A DNA stretch of 64,000 nt, from assembly GCA_049322755.1 (NCBI GenBank), contig JBMOQX010000017.1, positions 62,001 through 126,000 on the forward strand. Direction: 5' to 3'. Positions within the stretch are counted from its first letter, which is position 1. Each line of letters starts with the position of its first letter. The position numbers were made by a program, and so were the translations under genes. The notes beneath the pieces were generated by a model that saw only the letters and a program-made list of their open reading frames with translations, did not search any database and was not told where the DNA came from. Positions 46,096 to 53,997 of this stretch are shown here, one piece after another. Origin of the DNA: DATIUV01 sp049322755. Its GTDB lineage: Bacteria; Pseudomonadota; Gammaproteobacteria; Burkholderiales; UBA6910.

Positions 46096-47013
46096 TTAAC
46101 GCTTGGCTTTCAGGAAGCGAGTCGGGTTGACGGCAACTCCGCCGTTGCGCACCTCGAAGTGCAGATGCGGTCCGGTGGACCGCCCGGTGCTACCAACTGC
46201 GCCGATCTTCTGTCCACGGAGAACGATGTCTCCGAGGTTAACCAGACGTTTCGACGCGTGGGCGTATCGCGTCACCAGATTGTTGCCGTGATCAATCTCG
46301 ACCATATTACCATACTCGGGGTGGTACTCCGACGCCACGACGACACCGCCGGCCGCGGCCAGGATCGGCGTGCCGACCGGCGCCACGAAGTCCACCCCTT
46401 CGTGCAGCGCCCGCCGACCGTTGAACGGGTCGATGCGCCAGCCGAAATTGGACGAGAACCAGCCGCCGTCGATCGGGCTCATGGACGGCAGCAGCTTCTG
46501 GGACAGCTGATTCTGCATCAGGATCGAATCGAGAACGTCCAGCTGGTCGGAGCGCAGCGCCAGCAAGCCGGACAGCTCGTCGAGTTGCCGGGTCAACAGG
46601 CTGACGGTCAAATCCTGCTGGGGCACATGATGCAACGCACCACCGCGGCCGGGAATCTGGTCAAACGCGAATTCGTGCGGCTTGATCCCCGACAGCCGCG
46701 CCAGCCGCTCGCCAAGGCTGTCGAGACGTAGCAGCTGGGCCTGCATCTGGCCCATGCGAACCGCGAGGGCCTGAACGGTCTCCCGCATGGCGTTATTATG
46801 GTCACCGGCGGATTCCACGGTGTCCGCCAACGCCAGCACCCCGCTCCCGGCCGCCGAAGGCCCGGCACGACCCGAGACGAAGGAGTAAGTCAGAAAGGTC
46901 GCCGCTGCTGCGACCAGAAGTAGCAAAATACCGGCAAGAGTGACGATTTGCGCCCGGGTGAGCGTGATCGTCCTGGTCGCCGCCAGTCTGCCTGATACGA
47001 CGATTATGTTCAT
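46096..47013 (-). CDS. M23-family peptidase (LytM domain), membrane anchored
   Basis: A 305-residue protein with one N-terminal membrane helix (about residues 22-45), a coiled-coil-like middle (METVQALAVRMGQMQAQLLRL region) and a C-terminal M23 domain: DFVAPVGTPILAAAGGVVV and the metal-site motifs HEGVD and HLHFEVR. Such proteins cut peptidoglycan cross-bridges or regulate amidases. Both the H-x3-D and H-x-H zinc motifs are present, so it may be active. The start MNIIVVSGRLAATRT is chosen over one 20 codons upstream that would overlap the divergent dciA. It is commonly found beside secA. Confidence 0.92.
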   Translation of the reverse strand: MNIIVVSGRLAATRTITLTRAQIVTLAGILLLLVAAAATFLTYSFVSGRAGPSAAGSGVLALADTVESAGDHNNAMRETVQALAVRMGQMQAQLLRLDSLGERLARLSGIKPHEFAFDQIPGRGGALHHVPQQDLTVSLLTRQLDELSGLLALRSDQLDVLDSILMQNQLSQKLLPSMSPIDGGWFSSNFGWRIDPFNGRRALHEGVDFVAPVGTPILAAAGGVVVASEYHPEYGNMVEIDHGNNLVTRYAHASKRLVNLGDIVLRGQKIGAVGSTGRSTGPHLHFEVRNGGVAVNPTRFLKAKR

Positions 47014-47037
47014 GCCTCCACCGCTTTTTCTTTTGCC

Positions 47038-47514
47038 GTGACCGGACGCCGAGTTGACTTTTATTTCAAGCAACTAGACGGTGCCACCGGGATCGTCGCC
47101 GAGGTCCGCCGCCTGGCGGCCGTGGACCAGTTGTGCCGCGACGCGCTCCCCCCATCGCTGCGCCCTTTTTTTAACGTGGGCGCATACCGTAACGGGCGAA
47201 TCAAGATTTATGCCACCACCGGGGCGGCTGCAGCCAAGCTGCGTCAGATCTCCCCTCGCATCTCAGCCGCGCTGCGCGAAAGAGGCCTTGAGGTTACTGG
47301 AATCGATTTGCAAGTTCAAGCCGGGCCTGGGAAAAGCCCTACCCCGCCGGGTCCCAGGCGCGTGCTTTCCAAGGAGGCGATCAACGACCTGGAATCGCTC
47401 CGGGCCGCGTTGGGACCCTCCCCGCTCAGGGACGCCATTGAGCGCCTGCTGCGGCGCGCGGTAAAGGCCGGAGACGATCATTTCTCGCCGGAATCGCACC
47501 AAGATGATGCATAG
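47038..47514 (+). CDS. dciA: DciA-family (DUF721) replicative helicase loader
   Basis: A 158-residue protein with the DUF721 core: LDQLCRDALPPSLRPFFNVG-type stretch (read as AVDQLCRDALPPSLRPFFNV), then GRIKIYATTGAAAAKLRQIS and LRERGLEVTGIDLQVQ. DciA is the proposed loader of DnaB in bacteria that lack DnaC. It starts with GTG, only 24 bases from the divergent M23 start, so both promoters must reach into the neighbouring coding region. The C-terminal tail is basic and probably flexible. Confidence 0.85.
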   Translation: MTGRRVDFYFKQLDGATGIVAEVRRLAAVDQLCRDALPPSLRPFFNVGAYRNGRIKIYATTGAAAAKLRQISPRISAALRERGLEVTGIDLQVQAGPGKSPTPPGPRRVLSKEAINDLESLRAALGPSPLRDAIERLLRRAVKAGDDHFSPESHQDDA

Positions 47515-47520
47515 CGCCCC

Positions 47521-47706
47521 TCAAACGACAAGGATCAGGCGCTCGAGCAAATACAGGGCAGCGAACACGACGCCCACGACAATCCCGAACCGGACGATCC
47601 GGCCGGCGTAACGCAAATAACGGCGATCGCGGGTAAAAACATAGAGACCGAGGCAGACCGCAATCGCCACCAGGGCGAGCAATCCGATCAGGCGGATGAT
47701 GATCAC
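47521..47706 (-). CDS. Small two-helix membrane protein of unknown function
   Basis: A 61-residue protein with two hydrophobic helices (LIGLLALVAIAVCLGLYVF and IVVGVVFAALYLLERLILV) joined by a basic loop (TRDRRYLRYAGRIVR). The positive-inside rule puts the loop in the cytoplasm. No function is known to me. It lies between lpxC (same strand, 37 bases upstream) and the convergent dciA, so it may be co-transcribed with lpxC. Confidence 0.65.
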   Translation of the reverse strand: MIIIRLIGLLALVAIAVCLGLYVFTRDRRYLRYAGRIVRFGIVVGVVFAALYLLERLILVV

Positions 47707-47743
47707 GAGGCAAGCCGCGTGCGCCCGAACCGCGCGCGGCGGC

Positions 47744-48655
47744 TCAGGCGCTCTGGAGCTGGAACTGGAGGAACGCCGGGGCCTGCTCGGCGTCCTCGAA
47801 AGTCGCGTACTCCCAGGCTGACGAATCCGCCAGCAACGCGCGCAGCAACGCGTTGTTCAACGCGTGCCCCGACTTGTGGGCGTAGAAGGCGCCGATGATG
47901 GGGTGTCCCAGCAGATAGAGGTCCCCGATCGCATCCAGCACCTTGTGCTTGACGAACTCGTCCTCATACCGCAAACCGTCGCTGTTCAACACGCGGAATT
48001 CGTCCATCACGATGGCGTTCTCCAGGCTCCCGCCGAGGGCGAGACCCTGGGCCCGAAGACTTTCCACATCCTGCATGAAGCCGAAGGTCCGGGCGCGGCT
48101 GATCTCCTTGACGAAGGACGTGGTGCCAAAATCGATCACCGCGCGCTGGTTGCTCTTCTCGAAGATCGGGTGGTCGAACGCGATACCGAAATCAATCCGA
48201 AAGCCCGCGTAAGGCTCGAAGCGCACCCACTTGTCGCCCTGCTTCACCTCCACCAGCTTGCGCACCCGAATGAACCGCTTGGCCGCCGCCTGATCTTCGA
48301 GCCCGGCAGACTGAATCAGGAAAACGAACGGCGACGCGGAGCCGTCCATGATCGGCACTTCCCCGGCCGTGAGATCGACGTAGGCGTTGTCCACCCCCAG
48401 GCCGGCAAAAGCCGACATCAGGTGCTCCACCGTGGACACCCGCACACCGTCCTTCTCGAGGCATGAGGACAGCCGCGTGTCGCCGACGCTGAACGCATCC
48501 GCCTTGATCTCGACCGGGGTGGGCAGATCGATGCGGCGGAACACGATGCCCGTGTTCGGGGCTGCGGGCCGCAGCGACATGTACACTTTCTCGCCGGTGT
48601 GCAGGCCGACGCCGGTGGCGCGGATTACATTTTTTAACGTTCGCTGTTTCACCAT
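47744..48655 (-). CDS. lpxC: UDP-3-O-acyl-N-acetylglucosamine deacetylase LpxC
   Basis: The committed, zinc-dependent step of lipid A synthesis. The 303-residue protein starts MVKQRTLKNVIRATGVGLHTG and has the zinc-ligand motifs TVEHLMSAF (His78) and KHKVLDAIGDLYLLGHPI (His and Asp), plus FGTTSFVKEISRARTFGFM and the basic-site motif AHKSGHALNN. It follows ftsZ by 85 bases, the usual end of the dcw cluster. The gap is AT-rich (AAAATTTAACACATTTGTTG) and probably carries an lpxC promoter. Confidence 0.97.
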   Translation of the reverse strand: MVKQRTLKNVIRATGVGLHTGEKVYMSLRPAAPNTGIVFRRIDLPTPVEIKADAFSVGDTRLSSCLEKDGVRVSTVEHLMSAFAGLGVDNAYVDLTAGEVPIMDGSASPFVFLIQSAGLEDQAAAKRFIRVRKLVEVKQGDKWVRFEPYAGFRIDFGIAFDHPIFEKSNQRAVIDFGTTSFVKEISRARTFGFMQDVESLRAQGLALGGSLENAIVMDEFRVLNSDGLRYEDEFVKHKVLDAIGDLYLLGHPIIGAFYAHKSGHALNNALLRALLADSSAWEYATFEDAEQAPAFLQFQLQSA

Positions 48656-48740
48656 GCTCACTGCCGCAAAAGACCGGTTTCGCCTTGTAAACATTAAAAT
48701 TTAACACATTTGTTGCAGTGCTCCAAGGGCCTCGACCGGC

Positions 48741-49892
48741 TTAATCCGCCTGTTTGCGCAGAAAGGCTGGAATATCGAGCGTGTCGATCCCTGACTGCCT
48801 CATCGCCTCCACCGTGTTTTCGCGCCGGCGTCCAGTGCGCATCACCGTCGGCACTTCGTATTCGCCGGAGTAGGGTTCCAGCGGCGAGGAGTCGGTACCG
48901 GTCTTCACCACCGCCAGCGGCTTCGGCTGCGCCTTGGCGGCCATGCCGAGGCCCGTCGCCACGATGGTGACCCGCAGATTGTCTTCCATCGCGTCGTCGA
49001 TCACCGTGCCCACGATCACGGTGGCGTCCTCGGCGGTGAAATCGCGGATGGTGTTCATGACGTCGTGCACCTCGCGCATCTTCAGGCTCATGCTGGCGGT
49101 GATGTTCACCAGCACGCCGCGGGCACCGGACAGGTTGACGTCTTCCAGCAGCGGGCTCGCCACCGCCTGCTCGGCCGCGAGGCGCGCGCGATCGACCCCG
49201 CCTGCGAACGCCGAGCCCATCATGGCCATGCCCATCTCCGACATGACGGTGCGCACGTCGGCGAAGTCCACGTTGACCAGGCCCGGGCAGTTGATCACTT
49301 CGGCGATGCCGGCCACCGCGCCGTGGAGCACGCCGTTGGCCGCCTTGAACGCGTCCAGCATGCTCACCTCCTCGCCCAGCACCGCCATCAGCTTGTCGTT
49401 GGGGATCACGATCAGCGAATCCACATACTGCGACAGCGCCTCGATCCCGGCGTGGGCGATCTTGAGGCGCTTGCCCTCGAAGGCGAACGGCTTGGTCACC
49501 ACCGCCACGGTGAGGATGCCCAGTTCCTTGGCCACTTCCGCCACCACGGGGGCCGCGCCGGTGCCGGTACCACCGCCCATGCCGGCGGTGATGAACAGCA
49601 TGTCGGCGCCCTCGATCAGCTCGGCGATGCGCTCCCGGTCCTCCAGAGCCGATTCCCGGCCGACGTCGGGATTGGCGCCGGCGCCCAGCCCCTTGGTGAT
49701 GGTGGCGCCGAGCTGCAGCAGGGTCCGCGACTGGTTGCGCTTGAGCGCCTGGGCGTCGGTATTGGCGCAGATGAACTCCACGCCCTGCACGCCCTGCAGG
49801 ATCATGTGGTCGACCGCGTTGCCGCCGCAGCCGCCGACGCCGATGACCTTGATGACTGCTTCCTGCGTCTGGGTATCCATCACTTCAAACAT
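48741..49892 (-). CDS. ftsZ: Cell division protein FtsZ
   Basis: The tubulin-like GTPase that forms the division ring. The 383-residue protein has the GTP-binding G box GGGTGTG (residues 106-112), GVGGCGGNAV, NTDAQAL and the T7 loop region NVDFADVRTVM. After a short linker (about residues 315-365) it ends with the conserved tail LDIPAFLRKQAD, which binds FtsA, ZipA and ZapD. It follows ftsA by 75 bases. Confidence 0.98.
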   Translation of the reverse strand: MFEVMDTQTQEAVIKVIGVGGCGGNAVDHMILQGVQGVEFICANTDAQALKRNQSRTLLQLGATITKGLGAGANPDVGRESALEDRERIAELIEGADMLFITAGMGGGTGTGAAPVVAEVAKELGILTVAVVTKPFAFEGKRLKIAHAGIEALSQYVDSLIVIPNDKLMAVLGEEVSMLDAFKAANGVLHGAVAGIAEVINCPGLVNVDFADVRTVMSEMGMAMMGSAFAGGVDRARLAAEQAVASPLLEDVNLSGARGVLVNITASMSLKMREVHDVMNTIRDFTAEDATVIVGTVIDDAMEDNLRVTIVATGLGMAAKAQPKPLAVVKTGTDSSPLEPYSGEYEVPTVMRTGRRRENTVEAMRQSGIDTLDIPAFLRKQAD

Positions 49893-49967
49893 GTCGATCT
49901 CCTTCCTAAGTCGTTGAACCGAAAAACCCGTTGCCCGTACCCACGGTCACGCCGCCCGGCGGCGCGA

Positions 49968-51266
49968 TCAGAAGTTGCCCTGGAACCATGCCCTCATCCG
50001 CTCGAAAATCTGCTTCACCGTTCCACCCTGGAGCCGCGACAGCTGGCGCTGCTGCTGCTGCATGCCGGTGAGCAGCAGGCCGACCCCGGTGGCGTAGCGC
50101 GGATTGCGCATCACCTCGGCCAGCGCTCCGCGATAGGTCGGCACGCCGACCCGCACCGGCATGTGGAACACCTCCTCGCCCAGTTCCACCATGCCTCTCA
50201 TGGCGCTGCTGCCGCCGGTGATGACGATTCCCGACGAGAGCAGGTCCTCGAAGCCGCTGCGGCGCAACTCGGCCTGCACCAGCGTGTAGAGCTCCTCCAC
50301 GCGCGGCTCGATCACCTCCGCCAGCGTCTGGCGCGAGAGCTGGCGCGGGCCGCGCTCGCCGATGCCCGGCACCTCCACCATCTCGTTGGGATCGGCCAGC
50401 TGGCGCAGCGCGCAGCCGTAACGCACCTTGATGTCCTCGGCTTCCTTGGTCGGCGTGCGCAGCGCCATGGCGATGTCGTTGGTGACCTGGTCGCCGGCGA
50501 TGGGGATCACCGCGGTGTGGCGGATCGCCCCCTGGGTGAACACGGTGATGTCGGTGGTACCGCCGCCGATGTCCGCAAGGCACACGCCCAGCTCGCGCTC
50601 ATCCTCGGACAGCACCGCCATGGCCGAGGCCAGCGGCTGCAGCACCAGGTCGCGCACCTCCAGTCCGCAGCGGCGCACGCACTTGACGATGTTCTGCGCC
50701 GCCGACACCGCGCCGGTGACGATGTGCACCCGGACCTCGAGCCGCATGCCGCTCATGCCGAGCGGCTCGCGCACGTCCTCCTGGCCGTCGATCACGAACT
50801 CCTGGTTGAGGATGTGCAGGATCTGCTGGTCGGTGGGAATCGACACCGCCTTGGCGGTCTCGATGACGCGGTCGACGTCGGCCTGGGTGACCTCCTTGTC
50901 CTTGATCGCCACCATGCCGTGGGAGTTGAAGCTCTTGATGTGGCCGCCGGCGATGCCGGTGTAGACCTCCCTGATCTTGCAGTCGGCCATCAGCTCGGCC
51001 TCTTCCAGCGCGCGCTGGATGGCGTTGACCGTGGACTCGATGTTGACCACCACGCCCTTCTTCAGGCCCTTGGACGGATGGCTGCCCATACCGATGATCT
51101 GGTAGGTGTCGTCCGGCAGCACCTCGGCGACGATGGCGACGATCTTCGAGGTGCCGATGTCCAGCCCCACGATCAGGTTCTTGCTTTCCTTGGGCTTGAG
51201 CCGTCGGCTCCAGGAACGGTCAGCGTCGGCTTCGGGTTGCAGGTTGTCTTGCGGCATGCGGTCCAT
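49968..51266 (-). CDS. ftsA: Cell division protein FtsA
   Basis: An actin-like ATPase that tethers FtsZ to the membrane. The 432-residue protein has GLDIGTSKIVAIVAEV (phosphate 1), the SHDS/1C domain, DIGGGTTDITVFTQGAI (phosphate 2), the adenosine motif VITGGSSAMRGMVELGEEVF and a C-terminal amphipathic helix (VKQIFERMRAWFQGNF). ATG 51266 has a good ribosome-binding site (GGGAG); there is an N-terminal extension of about 28 residues before the core. The ftsQ stop lies 14 bases upstream. Confidence 0.97.
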   Translation of the reverse strand: MDRMPQDNLQPEADADRSWSRRLKPKESKNLIVGLDIGTSKIVAIVAEVLPDDTYQIIGMGSHPSKGLKKGVVVNIESTVNAIQRALEEAELMADCKIREVYTGIAGGHIKSFNSHGMVAIKDKEVTQADVDRVIETAKAVSIPTDQQILHILNQEFVIDGQEDVREPLGMSGMRLEVRVHIVTGAVSAAQNIVKCVRRCGLEVRDLVLQPLASAMAVLSEDERELGVCLADIGGGTTDITVFTQGAIRHTAVIPIAGDQVTNDIAMALRTPTKEAEDIKVRYGCALRQLADPNEMVEVPGIGERGPRQLSRQTLAEVIEPRVEELYTLVQAELRRSGFEDLLSSGIVITGGSSAMRGMVELGEEVFHMPVRVGVPTYRGALAEVMRNPRYATGVGLLLTGMQQQQRQLSRLQGGTVKQIFERMRAWFQGNF

Positions 51267-51280
51267 GAGGTTCTCCCGGA

Positions 51281-52015
51281 TCAGCCTTGCGTGCCCCGAT
51301 CTTTCGGGGCGTCGCGAAATTCCTTGGGCACCCGAACGGCAAAGCCGTGCGGGTAGCGAAGATCGACGTACTCGACTGCAAAGCTCAGCCGGCTGAGCCC
51401 TTCACGGTAAGCGGCGACGTAGCGTCCGATGCGCTCGTCGAGCTGCTCGCGCCCGAGCTCCAGGCGGGTGCCCCCGCCTAGGGTGAGGCGCCACGCGCCG
51501 CGCTCGGACAACGCCAGCGCGGCCGGCTCGAGATCGACGCGCGCGAGCGCCGCGCGCGCGGCGACGTAGCGCTGCGCCACCTCGCGCGCCGTACCCTCGG
51601 GCCCCGACAACGCCGGCAGATCGCCGTCGTAGGCGGCGTCGAAAACCTCGCCGTACACGTTGACCAGCGCACGCTCGTTCCAGCGCGCCAGGACGCGGTG
51701 CTCCTCGAGATCCACGTTCAGCCGCGCCGGCCAGCGGCGCGTGATGCGCACCGTCCGAACCCACGGAAGCTTCTCGAAGCCGCTGCGCAGCCGGGCCAGA
51801 TCGACGGTGAAGAAGGTGCCGGACAGGTCGCGCGCCACCACTGCGTGCACCTGCTCGGCGGTGGTGCGCTCCATGCCACCCACCACCTCCACCCGCTCGA
51901 GCGAGAACGCCGGCTGCCGCGCGCCCCAAAGCGCCGCCGCCAGCAGCAGCGCGGCCAGCGCGCCCGCGTAGAGCAGGTTGGCGATCGCGTTCAAGGCACG
52001 CGCGCTATCCCACAT
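51281..52015 (-). CDS. ftsQ: Cell division protein FtsQ
   Basis: A bitopic membrane protein linking early and late division proteins (FtsB/FtsL). The 244-residue protein has one N-terminal helix (NLLYAGALAALLLAAALWG), a POTRA domain starting FSLERVEVVGGMERTTAEQV and a beta domain (WPARLNVDLEEHRVLARWNE...). It overlaps the ddlB end by 11 bases. Typical length for betaproteobacteria. Confidence 0.95.
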   Translation of the reverse strand: MWDSARALNAIANLLYAGALAALLLAAALWGARQPAFSLERVEVVGGMERTTAEQVHAVVARDLSGTFFTVDLARLRSGFEKLPWVRTVRITRRWPARLNVDLEEHRVLARWNERALVNVYGEVFDAAYDGDLPALSGPEGTAREVAQRYVAARAALARVDLEPAALALSERGAWRLTLGGGTRLELGREQLDERIGRYVAAYREGLSRLSFAVEYVDLRYPHGFAVRVPKEFRDAPKDRGTQG

Positions 52016-52922
52016 GGGCCAGCTCCAGGATGCGCAGCACCAGCTGCTCGAAATCCATGCCGGCGGCCTTGGCCGCCATGGGCACCAGGCTGTGGCCGGT
52101 CATGCCCGGCGAGGTGTTCATCTCCAGCAGCGACACCGTGCCGTCGGTGCGGCGGATCAGGTCGGCGCGCCCCCAGCCCTCGCACGCCAGCGCCCCCGCC
52201 GAGCGCATCACCAGCGCCTGGATCGCCCGTTCCTCGTCCACCGGCAGGCCGCAGGGGCAGAAATACTTGGTCTCGTCGCTGAAGTACTTGTGGTGGTAGT
52301 CGTAGTTGCCTTGCGGCGCCTCGATGCGGATCAATGGCAGCGCCTGGCCGCCGACGAAGCCGCCGGTGTACTCCCGGCCGGCGACGAATTCCTCCGCCAG
52401 CACCAGCGCGTCGTGGCGCACGGCCGTCGCGAACGCGTTCGGAAGATCGTCGACGCACCCCACCTTGGTGAGCCCCAGCGTCGAGCCCTCGCGCGAGGGC
52501 TTCACGATCAGCGGCAGCCCCAGGGACTTTGCGATACCCGCCCAGTCGCTTTGCGTCGTCAGCACCTCCCAGCGCGGCGTCGGCAGGCCGCACGCCGACC
52601 ACACGTATTTGGTGCGCACCTTGTCCATCGCCAGCGCGGAGGCCATCACGCCGCTGCCGGTGTAGGGAATGCCCATCAGCTCCAGCGCGCCCTGCACCGT
52701 GCCGTCCTCGCCATAGCGGCCGTGCAGCGCGATGAACACGCGCTCGAAGCCCTCCTGCTGGAGCGCGAACACGCTGCGCTCGGCCGGATCGAAACCATGG
52801 GCGTCGACGCCGGCCCGCCGGAGCGCCTGCAGCACGTTGGCGCCGGACATCAGCGAAACCTCCCGCTCGGCGGATCGACCGCCCAGCAGCACCGCAACCT
52901 TGCCGAAATCGCGCGGGCTCAC
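52005..52922 (-). CDS. ddlB: D-alanine--D-alanine ligase DdlB
   Basis: Makes the D-Ala-D-Ala dipeptide for peptidoglycan. From the GTG at 52922 the protein has about 305 residues, the length of E. coli DdlB, beginning VSPRDFGKVAVLLGGRSAERE. ATP-grasp motifs are present: HGRYGEDGTVQGALEL, PLIVKPSREGSTLGLTKV, EEFVAGREYT and LLEMNTSPGMTGHSLVP. A 43-base direct repeat places a near copy of its start region 134 bases upstream, next to murB. Confidence 0.95.
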   Translation of the reverse strand: MSPRDFGKVAVLLGGRSAEREVSLMSGANVLQALRRAGVDAHGFDPAERSVFALQQEGFERVFIALHGRYGEDGTVQGALELMGIPYTGSGVMASALAMDKVRTKYVWSACGLPTPRWEVLTTQSDWAGIAKSLGLPLIVKPSREGSTLGLTKVGCVDDLPNAFATAVRHDALVLAEEFVAGREYTGGFVGGQALPLIRIEAPQGNYDYHHKYFSDETKYFCPCGLPVDEERAIQALVMRSAGALACEGWGRADLIRRTDGTVSLLEMNTSPGMTGHSLVPMAAKAAGMDFEQLVLRILELAHVG

Positions 52923-53056
52923 AGCATCCTCGCATCCACGTGCGACGCCCCGGGTTCCGGCGGTCGGGCGGCGCTGCCCGCCCCCGCTGCGCGCGCCGAG
53001 TCCGCGCCGACCCCGCCCAGCAGCACCGCAACCTTGCCGAAGTCGCGCGGGCTCAC
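52880..53056. repeat. Direct repeat of the ddlB start region (two 43-base copies)
   Basis: 52880-52922 and 53014-53056 are identical except for one base (AAATCG versus AAGTCG). Each covers the GTG start and first codons of ddlB. The copies are 134 bases apart. The outer copy abuts the murB stop with a GTGA overlap, and the inner copy opens the real ddlB. Confidence 0.9.
52919..53056 (-). pseudogene. 45-codon mini-ORF made by the ddlB 5' duplication
   Basis: From the outer GTG (overlapping murB TGA) the frame reads VSPRDFGKVAVLLGG like DdlB, then diverges into low-complexity GADSARAAGAGSAARPPEP and stops with a TGA that overlaps the GTG of the true ddlB. It thus has GTGA coupling at both ends and could act as a relay for translating ribosomes. 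It is probably a by-product of a tandem duplication and carries no function of its own that I can see. Confidence 0.6.
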
Positions 53057-53985
53057 GATGCTTTCTCCCCAACCACCAGCACCTCGCGCTGCAGCCGAAC
53101 GCCGGTCTCGCGCTCGACGGCCTGCTCGACGTGATCGATCACCGCCTCGATGTCGGCGGCGCTGGCGCCGCCGGCATTGACGATGAAGTTGGCGTGCTTG
53201 GGCGACACCATCGCGCCGCCGACGCGGTAGCCCTTGAGCCCGCAGCTCTCGATCAGCCGCGCCGCGTGGTCGCCGGGCGGATTGCGGAATACCGAGCCGG
53301 CGTTGGGCTGGTTGAGCGGCTGCGTCGAGATGCGCCGCGACAGCAGCCGCTTGATGGTGCGGCGCGCCTGCTCGCCGTCACCGGTGCGGAAGCGGAACCA
53401 GCCGCCGACGAACCATTCGTCGGCCACCGCCCTGAGGCGCACGTGACGGTAGCCCACCTCGAACTCCGAAGGCAGCCGGCGCACCACCTCGCCGGCGCGG
53501 GTAACGCAATTGACCGCCTCCACCACGTCCCAGGTCTCGGAACCGTAGCAGCCGGCGTTCATCGCCAGCGCGCCGCCGACGGTGCCAGGGACCCCGGCGA
53601 GGAACTCGGCGCCCAGCAGGTCGTGCATGGCCGCGAAACGCGCCACCTTGGGGCTCGCGACGCCGGCTTCGGCGTAGACCGTGCCGTGGTTCGCATCCCG
53701 CGCCTCGAGGCGCAGGTCGTTCAATACGCGATGCATCAGGATCACCGTGCCGCGCACGCCGCCGTCGCGCACCAACAGGTTGCTGCCCAGACCCACCATC
53801 AGCACCGGCTCGTCCGCCGGCAGCGCCCGCAGCAGCGCCTGCAGGTCGGCGAGATCCGCCGGCACGTAGGCCCGCTCTGCCGGGCCGCCGGCCTTCCAGC
53901 TGACGTGGCGCCGCATGGGCTCGCCCGGCCGCAGCTCGCCGCGCAAGCCGGTCTGGGTCAGGAATTCAAGCTCCGCCATATCCAT
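53053..53985 (-). CDS. murB: UDP-N-acetylmuramate dehydrogenase MurB
   Basis: FAD enzyme that reduces UDP-GlcNAc-enolpyruvate to UDP-MurNAc. The 310-residue protein is a type I/II-sized MurB with PVLMVGLGSNLLVRDGGVRG, GVPGTVGGALAMNAGCYG, the active-site serine stretch NAGSVFRNPPG and the C-terminal glutamate region. It lies 12 bases after murC. Confidence 0.96.
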   Translation of the reverse strand: MDMAELEFLTQTGLRGELRPGEPMRRHVSWKAGGPAERAYVPADLADLQALLRALPADEPVLMVGLGSNLLVRDGGVRGTVILMHRVLNDLRLEARDANHGTVYAEAGVASPKVARFAAMHDLLGAEFLAGVPGTVGGALAMNAGCYGSETWDVVEAVNCVTRAGEVVRRLPSEFEVGYRHVRLRAVADEWFVGGWFRFRTGDGEQARRTIKRLLSRRISTQPLNQPNAGSVFRNPPGDHAARLIESCGLKGYRVGGAMVSPKHANFIVNAGGASAADIEAVIDHVEQAVERETGVRLQREVLVVGEKAS

Positions 53986-53997
53986 TCCGCTGACCCG

